From contig NC_052614.1 in NCBI RefSeq assembly GCF_016545825.1, forward strand, positions 44,953,212 through 45,017,211: DNA of 64,000 nucleotides, read 5' to 3'. Shown here piece after piece: positions 11,775 to 24,294 of the stretch; positions within the stretch are counted from its first letter, which is position 1, and every line of letters starts with the position of its first letter. The stretch comes from Eucalyptus grandis (Eukaryota > Streptophyta > Magnoliopsida > Myrtales > Myrtaceae). The position numbers and the translations under genes were made by a program. The notes under the pieces are model-generated. The model ran no database searches, was not told the DNA's origin, and saw nothing but the letters and a program-made list of their open reading frames with translations.

Positions 11775-13120
11775 GGGACTAATGACAAAGCCAGAACATA
11801 AACGAAGCAGAAGAAGAAGATGAAGAAAGTGAAACAAAAAATAATAATAATTAAGGAATAGGAGGAACAACTGGGTCCTCCAGTGAAGGGAAGGGTTATA
11901 AAGGAGGGGGCCATGGAAGGTTATGGGCTGGCAAATTAAGATGAGAGGCCGGCCAAACGGTGAGTTTTTTTATTGATAATTTTCTTTTTTAAATGTTGCC
12001 GTCTAAACGGCTTATCATGGCCTCTTCTCTCTTGTTTTCAAGTGAGTGCAATTCCCTACCTTGTGTCGTTCCCATCTTAACTAAGTTAATTTAATGATCT
12101 TGTTTTCGTTTAATGCGTAATAAATACTCTATTGGACCCGTTGGCAGGCACGACGGAAGTCTTATGTCTCATCATGGAGGATAACGCTTAGAAGGAGCCA
12201 GATCGGAGTGTGCTAAGATGCCTGATTAGACCTAATTTTTATAAACCTATAACTGAGGACGTTATGAACAGAATAATATGCCTGATTAGATCGAGTTTTC
12301 ATTAGTCTATTTCATAAGACGTTATGAGCCTATAACTATTGATGCCTAAATTTTAGTTCTCCCATATCTGCATCATGAAATCAGGGATCAATCTCAATCC
12401 TTGAACAAAAAAAAAAAATCATTTACATTATCCATATTGACATTACATCTAGGTTCTAGGATACATTTCATTGCATTTTAGGACTAACTATGTTACGGGG
12501 AACCAAAGGTGACTCAATGAGTAATTTATAGAAGATTTCAAGATTAAAAAAGGAGCGAAAAGTCGTGATTTGAAATCCCAAAATTCTTGAAGCTCAAAAT
12601 TGAACTCAAGAAAGCAAGGTGCACCTAGAATCACATTTCAAAATTTTATAGAAGCAAAAAACTAGCTCAATGAGTTCGGGGGCATGCTTTTCAAAAATAT
12701 GAGAAATGTAGGATCCTAAACTGTAAACCAAATAACAATTCCATAATTACAGGAAGCGGAGATGGTAAACAAGGTAGTATTGCACAACACCATGTGACAC
12801 AATCATGGATGTCCACAAGCCCTCAAATTGATGTCCACAAGCCTTGAAATCTACAATAACATTAATGCCAATCACATGCCAAGATCGTATGCCATTTACA
12901 TGGCTATTCCACTACATCTCCATGGATCATCACAAACTGGAAAAGGCGCCTAAGCATTGGAGGTCATGTGCCATGCACATGCCTCAAATCATGTGCCACG
13001 CACGTGCCTTTCTCACGTGCAACTCACGAGGCTTCTCTATGGATGCTACCGTAGACCATCTCCTGCGCTACTAAGCCTCGAGTGGCTGGCCATAAGTGAA
13101 TATTTCCTCTGATATCATGT
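11775..13120. other. Promoter side of the AP2 gene, then intergenic DNA
   Basis: Upstream of the minus-strand AP2 gene lie purine/pyrimidine-rich stretches (a GAAGAAGAAG run near 11815 suits a 5' UTR). Further away is AT-rich DNA with no gene. The short plus-strand frame at 12844-13074 lacks any family resemblance and is not called. Confidence 0.4.
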
Positions 13121-13480
13121 ATGTTATAAGATTTGATTGCTTAGTTGTTGATTGATCCGACAAATGCTTTTAGTTGCCATTTTTTCTTAATCAGCAAATA
13201 CCGTGGAATTAAATTGCAATCTTATCTCCGTGATTTGATTAATCGACCAAATCTAATCCTCACTCTCCGCCCTAAATTCACCTTGATCTCGACCATTCAT
13301 CCGTTAATGTGCACATTAGAGATAATTGGCAGATATACTATAAATATTATCACAATATCTCTAATTCCAGTTTGAGCCAGAGCCTATAAATAGACCCCTC
13401 CATTAATCATTAGAAGCTTAAAACACCATTTAGAACTCTCAGAAAAACTTTGAAACATTCCCACGGCGAAGCTCTCTCTA
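13120..13480 (+). repeat. Possible solo-LTR-like or promoter-like segment with TATA box
   Basis: A TATA box in the context GCCTATAAATAGACCCCTCC lies at about 13382, followed about 30-60 bases later by sequence resembling a transcript start. No gene follows it: downstream is a hAT-like remnant. The arrangement is common in LTRs and in decayed promoters. I could not find paired ends. Confidence 0.3.
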
Positions 13481-14046
13481 GCTAGGGGTTAGCTTGGTTT
13501 TAGGGGAGATACGAGAACCAGAGAATCGGATTAGTGGGAATGGGAATTGGATCAGTGAGGACGGGTCCAGTTCCAGGTTTCAAGATATACAAGGTAGGTT
13601 TCAATTTCCAAAAACTGGGGAGCCGGTTCCGATGGGTAGGTATGGAACCTAGAACAAGTATTTGTATCTTTGCAATCCTACGGTATTCCATGACATCTAA
13701 TGACGACTATGTAATTTAACACCACTGATCAAAGCTTCCATTTGGGCATATTTATGACTGAAATTTCTATTTTATTAATATTTCATATTCTTCATATTTC
13801 CAAATATGAATTGTGGACAGTAGATTATAGTAGTAAATGATAGTCATTAGTGATAACGATTCACTACAATCGGTCAATTAAGAATATAACTAGAATATGT
13901 GTAGACTTTGGAACCTATGAAAAGATAGATTCAAGGTTCCAAAGTATGTAGAGTAGGTTCCATGTTCTAAAATTTTAGAAAGCAATTTTGACAGGTAGAT
14001 TTCAAGTGGAAATTGGACTAATCCTGAAAATGCTCACCCCTCTCTC
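13480..14046. mobile_element. Decayed hAT-like remnant of the GGTTCC/AAACCT family
   Basis: The right end reads, in reverse, AGGGGTGAGCATTTTCAGG, matching the end of the two better hAT-like elements in this window. The inside is rich in GGTTCCA and AGGTTTC motifs like the element at 58943. The left end (CTAGGGGTTAGC near 13479 or AGGGGAGATACG near 13502) is uncertain and no convincing duplication was found. Confidence 0.4.
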
Positions 14047-15002
14047 CGACAGTCCTTTCCTTGGTTTTCACACCAACGACTCCCTGAAAATCCTCTCAAC
14101 CTCGACGAACTCCTGCAAAAGCCCCCATCACATCCCTAGGAGTCTTTCAATGTCCAGCAGCTCGCTAGCTCGCCTCGATGCCACCATCTTTCGATCAAGC
14201 TTGTTAACGTCCTTCGTGCATCCGTGGCTTCCCCGACAATCTCCAAGTTTTGTAGTCATTTCAGTCAACTTCCATCACATCCAGAGCTCCCCTTGGCATC
14301 GCCCAAAATTGCTACACATCCCCTAACGCCCGTTCATCACCGGCCCTTGAATACTCCATTGGTGGCTCAACAAGCTCCACCCCCTACCCTCTTGCCCTCA
14401 AGTCCTTTGGTATCCTAGGGTTAGTCCTTATCGAGGTAGGTAAGATTGGTAGGTTGTTCAACTTTAGCTCATAATTTGGCTGCATATTCTATAGTTGTCA
14501 AACCTTAAGTTATTTTCATTCCTTTTGATTTATACTTTGCATTAAACATGACATAAATTGGGGCATTGCAACTTTGAGCCGAATAGTTGAACCCTCATTT
14601 ATGATATTCATGCATGCATATAGTAATTTGCATCTAGGATTAATCAAGAATCATGTAGGATTTTGATTCATACTCCACATTAATAGGATGGCACAAGATT
14701 CAACTCCTATGGGGTCACAAGGGGCAACGCCACCAAGCCGCCAAAGGGCTTGGTAGTTTGGATCTTAACCCATGAGTAACTACTAAGTGGCATAGGGCTT
14801 TCCTGACCCTTACAGTTTTCTTACGCCATCAATATATAATTTATCTCTCTTGTAATTAAGAGTGGTACTAGGGAAGTCAAAAGTGCTAAATAGTAGAATC
14901 CTCTGTTAGGTGTGATCCTAATTTAACCAAGGTAAATTTTGCATCTCGATCTCTCTTTCTTGCCTTTACACTCTATTTCTTCGTATTTGTGCACCTAATC
15001 CT
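14047..15002. other. Intergenic DNA, possibly including a decayed copia 5' LTR
   Basis: The open frame at 13988-14326 is not recognisable. The 250 bases before 15003 may be the 5' LTR of the copia copy that follows (ending CCTAACA), but its start could not be found. Confidence 0.35.
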
Positions 15003-18000
15003 AACATTTGATATTAGAGCAAGGTTTAAGGTTAGGGTTTTTTTATGAAGAGAGATCCGAAAAATTGAATATTGGGGAGATGTAAGTTGGTCAATCACGG
15101 ATTGAAGTAAAGAAGTTCAAAGGAAAGGGTTTCAAGTTATTAAAATTGAATATGAAGGCCTTGCTTGTAGATAGAGATTTGTGGCTGGTGATTAAAGATG
15201 ATAAACTTAAGGAGAATCCCCAGGAGAAGACGAAGGAGTCCACGTCCACTGAATTGAAGAAGTGGATCAACAACGATCAAAAGGCACGAAGCCTAATCCG
15301 GTTATGTCTTACGATAATATCTTGGTGAACATGACTTCTGAAATGATGGTGAATGATCTCTAAACGAAAATAAAAAGCTTTTATCGAACAAGTCGCTCTT
15401 GAACAAGTTGTTTCCGGGAACAACTTTACAACCTTTGGATATATGAAGGTGATCCTTTTCTACACATTTAAACAAGTTTAATACTATTTGTGGGCAACTT
15501 GGATCTATTGATGCTAATCTAGATAGGAAGATAAAGCATGTACCCGGTTATGTTCACTGCCGAATTCATACAAACATATAATTGTTTTTTTTTTTTTTTT
15601 TTTGCTAGAGGAACCGACTTGCAGCCGACAGCTGGGCCGTAAACCCCCAGGTGACACTTAAGCAGGAGGACCCACCACCCCTGAGTCACACTTAATACAC
15701 CTAACGCCTCCCCTAGGTTTTGAACCCTTCACCTCTGGGCTGAGGATCAGCAAGGTCTTATCCAGCGGAACCACCGCGGCCGATGGTTACAAACATATAA
15801 TTGTTCTACTCTAATATCTGAAGAAATGGGAGAGTAGGTTCTAATGGTGCAACGAATGAGGCTCCTTTTCGTAAGAGGAGTGAACGATCCAAATCTAGAT
15901 TTGGTGATAGGAATAAGTCTAGAGGAAGATCTAAAAGCTGAGATTGATTGGAAATATAGTGTTTGAATTGCAAAAAGGCTGGACACTTAAAGAGGGATTG
16001 CAAAAGCAAAAATGTAACTCTAGAGAAGCGATATATAGCACCATCCTCAAGTACTGCAAAGGATGATGACAGGAGCACAGGATACATGTATCTTATCTGC
16101 AATTCATCTCAGGATGACCGCAATGCATGGGTAATTAATACCAAAGCGTCTTTCCACACGACACCTCATAAAGATTGGTTTTGTTGTTATAAGCTACATC
16201 GGAGAGGTACAATGTGAATGAGAGATGACACAACATTTGGTCTTGTTAATTGTGAAAAGGTGAAGTTGAAAGTAACACATGGGACAATCAAGAATCTTCT
16301 GAATGTGGTGCATTTTCATTTTCCAAAACTATGGCAGATGTTGGCATGACTATCACCAGTAATAAATATTCATGCAACCTCACCCATGTATCTATGGTGA
16401 TCGCTAGAGGTGAACGGTATGGAAAATTGTGAAAGTAAATAGAAAACGTGATGATCAGTGGTGAGAGTTGCATCGCAGAATAAGTCGAAGAAGACCTTCG
16501 ACACTATGGCATTGGAGAATGGGTTGTGTCAATGAGGAAGGATTTGGTGACCCTTACCTTAAAGAAGACGGTGAATGAAATCCCAAACTGTTATATGGAT
16601 TTCGAAATTTGTGACATTGTCTACATGGAGAATAGAATCAGGTATGAATTCATAAGAGGGAGAGCAAAAGGGATTCTGGATCTGATCCATAGCAACATCT
16701 TTGGTTTTACACCTATAGCATTGATTGGAAAATCAAGATATTATTTTTTTTATTGATGATTTTTCCATAGATGTGGATATATTTCTTGCCAAGGAAAAAT
16801 GATGTACGTGAAAAGTTTTGTGAGTTAAAAACTTTGGTGGAAAATTAGCTTGATGGAAAAATATAAATTTTACGGACTGACAACGAAGGAGAATCCTATT
16901 TAATGAAATTTGATGAATTATGTGCTACCAGGGACACAGGAAGGTAGAAGACAACGCCATATTCACCTTAGTAGAATGGGGTGGCAAAGAGGCTTAATCA
17001 ATCTCTCATGGACAAGAAAGGAATATACTGAGTGGTACAAACTAAGCAGCTGAATTTTGGAGGCAAGCAGTGGCTATCGCATGCTATTTAAAGTACAGGT
17101 CCTACACCTTAGCTTTGAAAGAGTAGACACCATTCAAGGAACTATTTGGAAAGAAACCGACATATCTCATGTTAGAGTGTTTCACTTTAAAGCGTATGTA
17201 CATGTGCCAAAGAAAAAGAGGAACAAGTTTGAGAGGAAGTAAGAGAAATGCATTTTCATTGTGTACAAGAATGGTGTCAAAGAGCATAAGCTGTGAAATC
17301 CTGATAATAATCATGTAATCTACAATAAGGATGTGGTGTTTAGAGAATTTACGACAAATTAGAGTATTCCACAAGCTCCTCAAAACCATAAATGGTTGAG
17401 TAGGACGTTAGTTTGAAAGAAGGAAAAAAAAAAAAAAAAAAGAGGCTACACAAGCTGGAACAGAAATTACAGATTTTGAAACTAGTGAGCTTGATAAGGT
17501 GGACCCCACAAAATAGATTCTAAAATTGAGTTTAAAGTTGAAGCACCACCTAAATCGGTCTTAAGAAGGTACATGCGGCTAAGAAAACTACCTGAGAGAT
17601 ATACCATACTTGCTGGTAATGAGAATTTTGCTCTGATTGTTACAAGAGATGATCCAAAGATCCAAATATTGTGAAGGAAGCAAGAAGCATGAAAGATGCC
17701 AAACTCTGTTAGAAAGCAATGAAAGATGGGATGAACTCACTAGATAAAAGCGAAACGTGGAGTTTAGTAAAACTACCTACAAATCAATAGGCAATTGATG
17801 ACAAGCAGGTGTTCAAGAAGAAGAAGTGTGCAAATAGAGAGATAAAACAATACAAAACTCGTTTAGTTACGAAAGGATATTTGCGAGTCGATTGTAATTT
17901 TTTCTCTCGTTGCTAAATTAATTCCATGGGACTTGTCTTATCTATAGCAGCTAGATACAATCTAGAGATAGAGTAGCTTGGATCAAGATTGATCAACCTC
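15003..18000 (+). mobile_element. Degenerate Ty1/copia retrotransposon, gag to start of RT
   Basis: A decayed primer-binding site (TTGATATTAGAGCAAGG, compare TGGTATCAGAGC for initiator-Met tRNA) is followed by gag (MKALLVDRDLW, about 15150), a CX2CX4HX4C zinc knuckle (CLNCKKAGHLKRDC, about 15963), a protease-like WVINTKASFHTTP region in which the expected DTGAS is altered (about 16130), integrase traces (about 16600-17300) and the beginning of reverse transcriptase (17690-17970, ending around SIAARYNLEIE). It then stops near 18000. Frames are broken throughout, and a SINE has inserted into the gag region. The RT catalytic half, RNase H and 3' LTR are missing. Confidence 0.82.
15587..15788 (-). 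mobile_element. tRNA-derived SINE inserted in copia gag
   Basis: On the minus strand it has an A-box-like GTGGTTCCGCTGG and a B box GGTTCAAAACC and ends with a poly(A) tail, seen as a T run at 15586-15604. The duplication ACAAACATATAATTGTT is exact over 17 bases at 15570-15586 and 15789-15805. It therefore inserted after the copia element was in place. It differs from the SINE at 7289, so at least two families exist here. Confidence 0.87.
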
Positions 18001-18690
18001 AATTAAAGGTAGGTGTAACCGGCTTCCAGTATAGTCCAATCCTACATAGGAATCAGGCCAGTAGGATCGATTCCCCATTTCTAGGACTACAAATCAAACC
18101 AATTGGTTGTGGAACCGGTGGTGAAATATTATAGTGATGCACTTGTTTCCCCTCCTTTAAAATCAAGCATTGGTGCTTTACCCACAAAATGAGCATCATA
18201 CACACTTAGCCAAAGGTCAAGAAAGTCAAGTTTTGGCAGGCACATGACTCAGTTTTTATTCACAGCCCCTCTTACGATCTCTATGTGCCCATTAGACTCT
18301 TGACATTTGCATGAAAGGCTAGACATAATAGTAGAGACAAGTCAAGAGTCCCACATCAAACGAGCACACTGAAACCGTAAGAGAGGTCGTGAATAAAAGC
18401 CAGGTCATGCGCCTAACCAAAGTATACCTTTCTTGGCTTTTTGTCTAAATATTTGCATGAAAATCCCTAATAATTGATTGATCAAATTATTTACTTTATA
18501 ATTTTGAAGAAATAAAATTAAAATTTTTAAAATAATCGGTCTGGTCCAAGCAATTCCATCCTTGAAATCGGGAATCGAGGTCAAAATCACTAGTTCTAAT
18601 TTTATGGAACCAGGAATTTGAGTAGTGCCTCTGAGTGCTATATCTTTGATCACTCCTAATCACACAAAGTCCCAAACCCGACACTTTGGG
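18001..18690. other. Repeat remnants, GGAACC-rich, possibly hAT-derived
   Basis: The sequence has GGTGTAACCGG on the left, CAATTGGTTGTGGAACCGG motifs within, and a GATCACTCCTA-like stretch on the right, all resembling the hAT-like family. No duplicated target site was found. It truncates the copia copy on its left. Confidence 0.35.
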
Positions 18691-19286
18691 GATTTAGCGA
18701 CCTCGAGCTAAGGTCGATCGCCTTGGATCTAACCTAGGTTCGATGCTGTCACCAAGCACGAAGTAATGGCAACTTTGGAAAGGGCAAAAGGAGGAGATAA
18801 GAGGGAGGTCAAAGGGCAAAGATCCAGGGGGCACAGTAGGGCGTGGGCGAGGGCCGAGGGTGTGGAAAGGGACGAGCAATGGGGCCAATCGTGATGGCCG
18901 TCTATCCCCATCCCCCGGATTTGACTTTCTATGGTGGAGGAAAGGAGTGCACATGTTAGCATCGGACGAACGAAACGGGTGATTGGAGAACCGAGCGGGA
19001 AAACGATCTTCCACCATAGAAATCTCCATTAACTAAGCTCGTGGAGCATGATATCATCACTCACCCCTCGAGAGTGGACGGAAAAAATAAAAAAATCGAG
19101 TCAGTCATTTTTAGATCATGTCATGGTACGTACCACCGTTACGTTGCTGGTGTCCTTGCAATTCGCTAGACGTGAAGTCGTGTCCACCAAGGACCAAGAT
19201 TAAATAGGGCCTATCGTCATGTTTGATGAGCCTAATTATTTTCAAAGATACATATGAACATTTATGGAAAAATATTTTTCTAAAAC
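18691..19286. other. Intergenic DNA, no gene called
   Basis: A GC-richer patch at 18694-19029 is open on the minus strand (111 codons) but has no recognisable domain and no splice-linked neighbours. No gene is claimed. Confidence 0.4.
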
Positions 19287-19440
19287 CTATTCGTTTGTAA
19301 CGTTAAAAATGATTAGTTAATGAAAAAAATATTCATTAACTAACTAAAATATTTTCTATTTTATTTTATTTTTATAAGTAATACAAGTAATAGGTTTTAG
19401 AAAATATTTTCAAATAATTCATTTTTAACGAAACAAATAG
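19287..19440. mobile_element. MITE, GTTTGTTTC-ended family, copy A
   Basis: The left end CTATTCGTTTGTAACGTTAA and the right end, read in reverse (CTATTTGTTTCGTTAAAAAT), are imperfect terminal inverted repeats of about 22-30 bp around an AT-rich core. Related copies occur at about 19758, 26871 and 33960. Confidence 0.5.
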
Positions 19441-19530
19441 AATCATGTATCAACTTCATCACCTTTCTTTTAATTTTTCATATTTTATTTATTGTCTTTT
19501 TATATTTATTTATTTGGTTTATTGGCCAGT

Positions 19531-19607
19531 TTCATAGCTTTTTTTTTTTTTTTTTTTAACTCGAGTTTTATTGCTTTTTTTTTTTTTTTAACTCGAGTTT
19601 CATCGCT
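19531..19607. repeat. Two tandem copies of a T-run plus AACTCGAGTTT unit
   Basis: A long T run followed by AACTCGAGTTTTATTGC is repeated immediately as another T run plus AACTCGAGTTTCATCGC, a direct duplication of about 37 bp. Confidence 0.75.
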
Positions 19608-19757
19608 CTAATTCACTTCTTTTCGGCCACTCTTATGTCTATTACCCTCCTTCGACCCCTTAGCAGTTTTAGACCCTCGAGAAAGACGTGTTAAATGCCT
19701 AAGAATCCCCAATGGCCCATGGCATATTTGGCATTTCCAACATTTAAAATGAAAGTG

Positions 19758-19991
19758 TGCGTTTGTTTCATGAAAAATTAAGAATTCAGAAAAAAAAAAT
19801 TACTCAAAAAAAAACTCTTATATCGCTTACAGAGATGAATATATGAATAATATTCTTGTCGTCAATTAAAATGTCTAGACATGGATTATTGATGATAATG
19901 AAAATATTTTTTATTACTAGTTTTTCTAAGCTAATGAACATTTTTTCAGCAAATGTTTTTCAAATGATTCATTTGCCATGAAACAAGCAGA
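19758..19991. mobile_element. MITE, GTTTGTTTC-ended family, copy B
   Basis: The left end has TGCGTTTGTTTCATGAAAAA; the right end in reverse has GTCTGCTTGTTTCATGGCAA. The AT-rich core has no coding frame. The target duplication is not clear. Confidence 0.5.
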
Positions 19992-20390
19992 CCCATTATC
20001 TTCTTCTTCTTTTTCAATGACAAGGAAAACCCACCTCACGTAGATAATTCAATGAATTCACGGAGATATCTCCTTTCATGATGTTAAAGTACACCTTACA
20101 TGGATAATTTTGGTTGAAAAATCATCCCCGTTAACTCTGTGGGTCATGTATGACCTGAACTAGAGTCTCGAATAAGTAGCTGAAAAGTGGATTTGCTTGT
20201 GCTCAGCACCACGGAGGTTTAAACCTATATTGTGTGTCTATGTCACACAAAGTTAGATCCTTAGAATATCCTTTAGATCTCAATCTAGCAACAGCACTTG
20301 GAATTTTCATCATTAGCTAAGCCAAAGTGGACTAGCACCATGGTTGACTTGAAAGTAGGAATCTCTCCTTAGGATTCGATTTCTTCGTAG
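19992..20390. other. Intergenic DNA, nothing recognised
   Basis: No coding frame, terminal repeats or RNA-gene signal seen. Confidence 0.4.
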
Positions 20391-20395
20391 GCCGA

Positions 20396-21109
20396 TGTTG
20401 GAATATAATACGCAAAAACGATAGGATCTTATAATTTACGTCAATGCGAAATCACCAGAGAAATAAATGAGAAATAATAAAAACACTAGAAATTTGCGTG
20501 GTTCAATCCGAGTATTAATACATACATTCACAAAGAGAGCCAGCAGCAAATAATCTACTATAATCGGAGAATCGGAGTTTACAATCGCTCACACGCTTGA
20601 GTGTTTCCCACACTTAGATTTAACCCCAAACCCAAAGTGTTTATAAATAAACCACTAACTTGGACATAAACTTGTGGCACAAAATCACCATGCATTCAAG
20701 CTCAAAACAGAAACGCTCTCCATAAATCTCTCAAATCTTGGACGTGCAAAGGAGTTGGTCCACGTACGCTTTTATATTGTGTCTGCCCAAAAGTCAAAGT
20801 CTTGACTTTTTGGCCCCACAAAGATAACATCTTTCGGCTTCTGCAGGCTTCCACAAATAAAGAAGAAACTTTGCTCCCTTTTTTTATTCTATTTTATTTC
20901 CTCTTTTATAATCCTTCATGGAGTCTAACGAAATATCTTTCTATTAACTGAAGACATCCAAGGCCCAAAAGAAAAAATTGAATTTCTTTTCTTGTGCATA
21001 ATCTTGAATATTATCTTCATCAGAAAAATATCTTTACAATCAAATAATAAAAATTTTATCCAAGCGAATCGTGTTTTGCAAACGCTCAAACTCAAGGCAT
21101 AATTTAACA
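20396..21109 (-). repeat. 3' LTR of the copia element (714 bp)
   Basis: In plus orientation it starts TGTTGGAATATAATACGC and ends AATTTAACA, matching the right LTR over most of its length. Compared with that LTR it lacks about 118 bp around 20722, where the right copy carries an extra segment beginning near 25605. Confidence 0.93.
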
Positions 21110-21311
21110 ATTCTCCACCTTGGCTCGATATTTGAAACCAAGTTATAGTACTCATCATCTATGCTACTCTCCCAACACCTCAACGAATGCTCACTCTCCG
21201 CAAACGCCAATAGAGCTTAAGCAAAGCTTGAGCTTCATCAAATGAACAAACTTAGTCATCATGTCTGTTGGGTTATCTGTTGTAGCAATCTTTTTGACAA
21301 TAATATTACCC

Positions 21312-21455
21312 TTAGTATGTCTTCAGTTAATAGAAAGATGTTTCGTTAGACTCCATGATGAAGTGGTACATGATGTTGATATGCTTGTTTATCTGTTGTA
21401 GCAATCTTTTTGACATCTCAGATGAAGTGGTACATGATGTTGATATGCTTGTTTA
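21312..21455. repeat. Inverted LTR fragment and local tandem duplication inside the copia element
   Basis: The stretch TGTCTTCAGTTAATAGAAAG...TTAGACTCCATGA (21318-21358) is the reverse complement of LTR sequence at about 20917-20956, with one mismatch. Right after it, GATGAAGTGGTACATGATGT at 21357 is repeated at 21420, and CTGTTGTAGCAATCTTTTTG at 21275 is repeated at 21394. This breaks the RNase H region. Confidence 0.82.
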
Positions 21456-22046
21456 CTCGTGATAAACTGAATTATACGCCAAATATATTGCACATTGGTT
21501 ATCATAGTGTATATCCACACTTTTCTGTTTTAATCCGAAGTCCGAGAGCAAACTTTGTAACCATATCGCCTCTTTCGCTACAAAGGTTAGTGTCATGTAC
21601 TCTACTTCAGTCGAAGACAAGGCAATGTGATCCTATAAGGACGCTTTCCAACTAATTGCACCACCTGCTAGCGTAAGCACGTACTTTGCTAAAGATCTGC
21701 GATCATCCAAGTCACTGACGTGATCCGAATCCACAAAACCAGTAGTCTCACTACCATTGCTTTCCCTTCGATACACTATACCCACATCTATTGTCTCCTT
21801 AAAATATCTGAGGATCCACTTCACAGTTTCTCAATGAGCTTTACCATGACGTTTCATATAGCGATTAACCACGTTCACAGCTTGTGAAAAATCAGGCCTA
21901 ATGCACACCATAGCATACATAATACTACCCACGGCACTAGAATAAGGAACACGGGACATATGTTTCTCCTCCTCCTTAGTCTGCGGTGATAATTTATCTT
22001 TAAGTTTAAAGTGCTTCGCTAAAGGTGTACTTACAGATTTTGCTAA

Positions 22047-22862
22047 CTACATATTAAAACATGCCACAATCTTCTCAATATATTTCTTTTGAAATAGACG
22101 TAAAACTCCTGCAATTCTATCACGCAAAATCTCCATACCTAAAAAAAAATTTGCAGCACCTAAATCTTTCATCTCAAATTCAACATTTAACCGCCTCTTC
22201 AACACATCAATATCAGACATATTCTTAACTGCTATTAGCATATCATCAATATATAAAAGTAAATAAATCAAAGAACCATTCTCAAATCTCCTAAAATAGA
22301 CACAGTTATCCATTTGACTTTTTATATAGTCTTGACTAGTCATGAAAGTATCAAAACGTTTATGCCACTGCCTAGGAGACTCTTTCAATCCATACAAAAT
22401 TTTCTTCAACAAGCAAACATGATATTCCTTACCCGGAATAACAAATCCATCTAGTTGCCTCATGTAAATCTACTCATCTAACTCATTGTAAAGAAACGTA
22501 GTTTTCACATCTAGTTGCTCTAAGTCAAGATCCTACAAAGCAACTAAGGCAAGTAAAACACAAATAGAAGTATGTCTTACCACAAGAGAGAACACTTAAT
22601 TATAGTCAATGCCCTCACGCTGTGTATATCCCTTCACAACAAGTCTCGCCTTATATCATGCTGACTTGACACCGAAAATGCCCTCTTTCCATTTGAAGAC
22701 CCATTTACTTCCAACAATCTTTTGGCTCTCGAGTACTTTGACCAGCTCCCATGTTTGATTTCGATGAAGTGATTCCATATCTTCACTCATAGCCCCTAGC
22801 CACTGCGACGACTCCGAACTAGCCATCGCCTCAAAGTAAGACAAAGGCTCATCTATCTCCAC
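22047..22862 (-). pseudogene. Copia reverse transcriptase remnant
   Basis: Two minus-strand frames make up the RT. The first (22862-22656) has EAMASSESSQWLGAMSEDME and SKWVFKWKEG. The second (22463-22047) has LKKILYGLKESPRQWHKRFD, the catalytic YIDD in LLYIDDMLIA, and FEMKDLGAANFFLGMEI. The piece between them, which should carry KARLVVKGY and the DVKTAFL motif, is broken by stops and frame changes. Confidence 0.85.
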
Positions 22863-23134
22863 CTCATCACCTACAGTCGATGCATAAGTAATATATGTAT
22901 AACCATAACATACCGGTGATTTAATTTGCCTTCTTTATCTATTTGCGACTATTGTATGCTGTGGCTTTGCTGGTTGTTCACTATTACCAACTTCAAAAAC
23001 TACGGTCTGATTTTACCAACAAAAAAAAAAAAAAAACCTACAGTCTCATCTACAATCTCAACTTATGTTACCTTCGAGGTCTCCACCTGAAGCTCTACCT
23101 CACTAATGACACAATTATCTGTCTTCTCTGCTGA

Positions 23135-23464
23135 TTAGAAAACCAGGTGATTTGGGATCAAATGCACCATTAGAAAACCGGTGATCCGAGATCCTTTCAC
23201 CCCATGTGCATAACCTAGAAATATGCACTTCTTCGCCCTCGGCTCAAGCTTATCATCACTTGCATGAGCATACACAGGACATCTGAATATACGTAATCCA
23301 GAATAATCAACAGGTTTCCCCGACCATACTTCCTCAGGAGCCTTCCACTCGATAGCAAATGATGGAAATCGATTAACTAGGTAATATGCCATGTTTACCG
23401 CTTTGGCCAAAAATTCCTTACCAAGTCCTACATGCAAGAGCATACGTCGAGCTCTCTCAAGCAA
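23135..23464 (-). pseudogene. Copia integrase remnant
   Basis: The frame contains the integrase tail (ERARRMLLHVGLGKEFLAKA, AYYLVNRFPS, EVWSGKPVDYSGLRIFRC, KKCIFLGYAHGVKG) common to copia integrases. Upstream integrase sequence up to about 24000 is present but broken. Confidence 0.85.
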
Positions 23465-24294
23465 AATTTATATTCCTCTATTCTGCCACGCCATTTTGCT
23501 GTGGTGTCGCAGATACTATGCGGTGTCTCACAATACCTTCTTTCTCGCAGAACTTGGTAAAAATTTTACCACAAAACTCCATGCCATTATCAGTTCTCAA
23601 GCACTTGATTTGTTTATCTGACTACTTCTTAATCAATGCCTTAAATTTCTTAAACCAATCAAACACATCATATTTGTGTTTCAGAAAATATACCATATCT
23701 TCTTCGAATAATTGTCAATAAATATCAGCATAGATCAGGTACCTCATTTCGAAGGAATCGAAGACGAGCCCTAAGCATCTGAATGAATATATTCAACTGG
23801 TCGTTTGGTCGAATGAACAGCTGTAATAAACTTAACTCGGTTCTACTTCCCAAAGATGTAGTGTTCACATAAATCCAGCTTCCCTGTCTTTTGACCCTTC
23901 AACAACCCACTTTCACTCAGTATCGTCATACCCACCTCACTTATGTTCCCTAAATGCACATGACATAACTGAGTCAAGTTAAAATCTAACTCACCTGATG
24001 AAACTGCAGCGGTTCTGATCACAGTCTCCTAATAGATGATAGAGAGTATTTACTTTCTTCCCCTTCATTACTATCATGTGTACCTACACCCGATGTCATC
24101 GAGTGTCCCCAGAGAAATAACATTCTTCTTGAGCTCCAGTACATGTCTCACATCCGTCAATGTGCGCACCACCCCATCATGCATCCGAATCCAAATTGTC
24201 CCTATCTCCACAGCCTTACAGACTGCATTATTCTCCAAAAGAACCCTACCACCATCCGTAGTCTAGTAAGTAGTAAACCAGTTCTTATAAGGCA

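Noticed and set aside
13988..14418. Two overlapping plus-strand frames rich in Ser, Pro and His
   Set aside because: They differ by frame only, start in a decayed hAT-like remnant, and have no domain or splice-linked neighbours.
18694..19029. 111-codon minus-strand frame in a GC-richer patch
   Set aside because: No domain, no neighbouring exons, Pro/Arg/Ser-rich composition; treated as chance.
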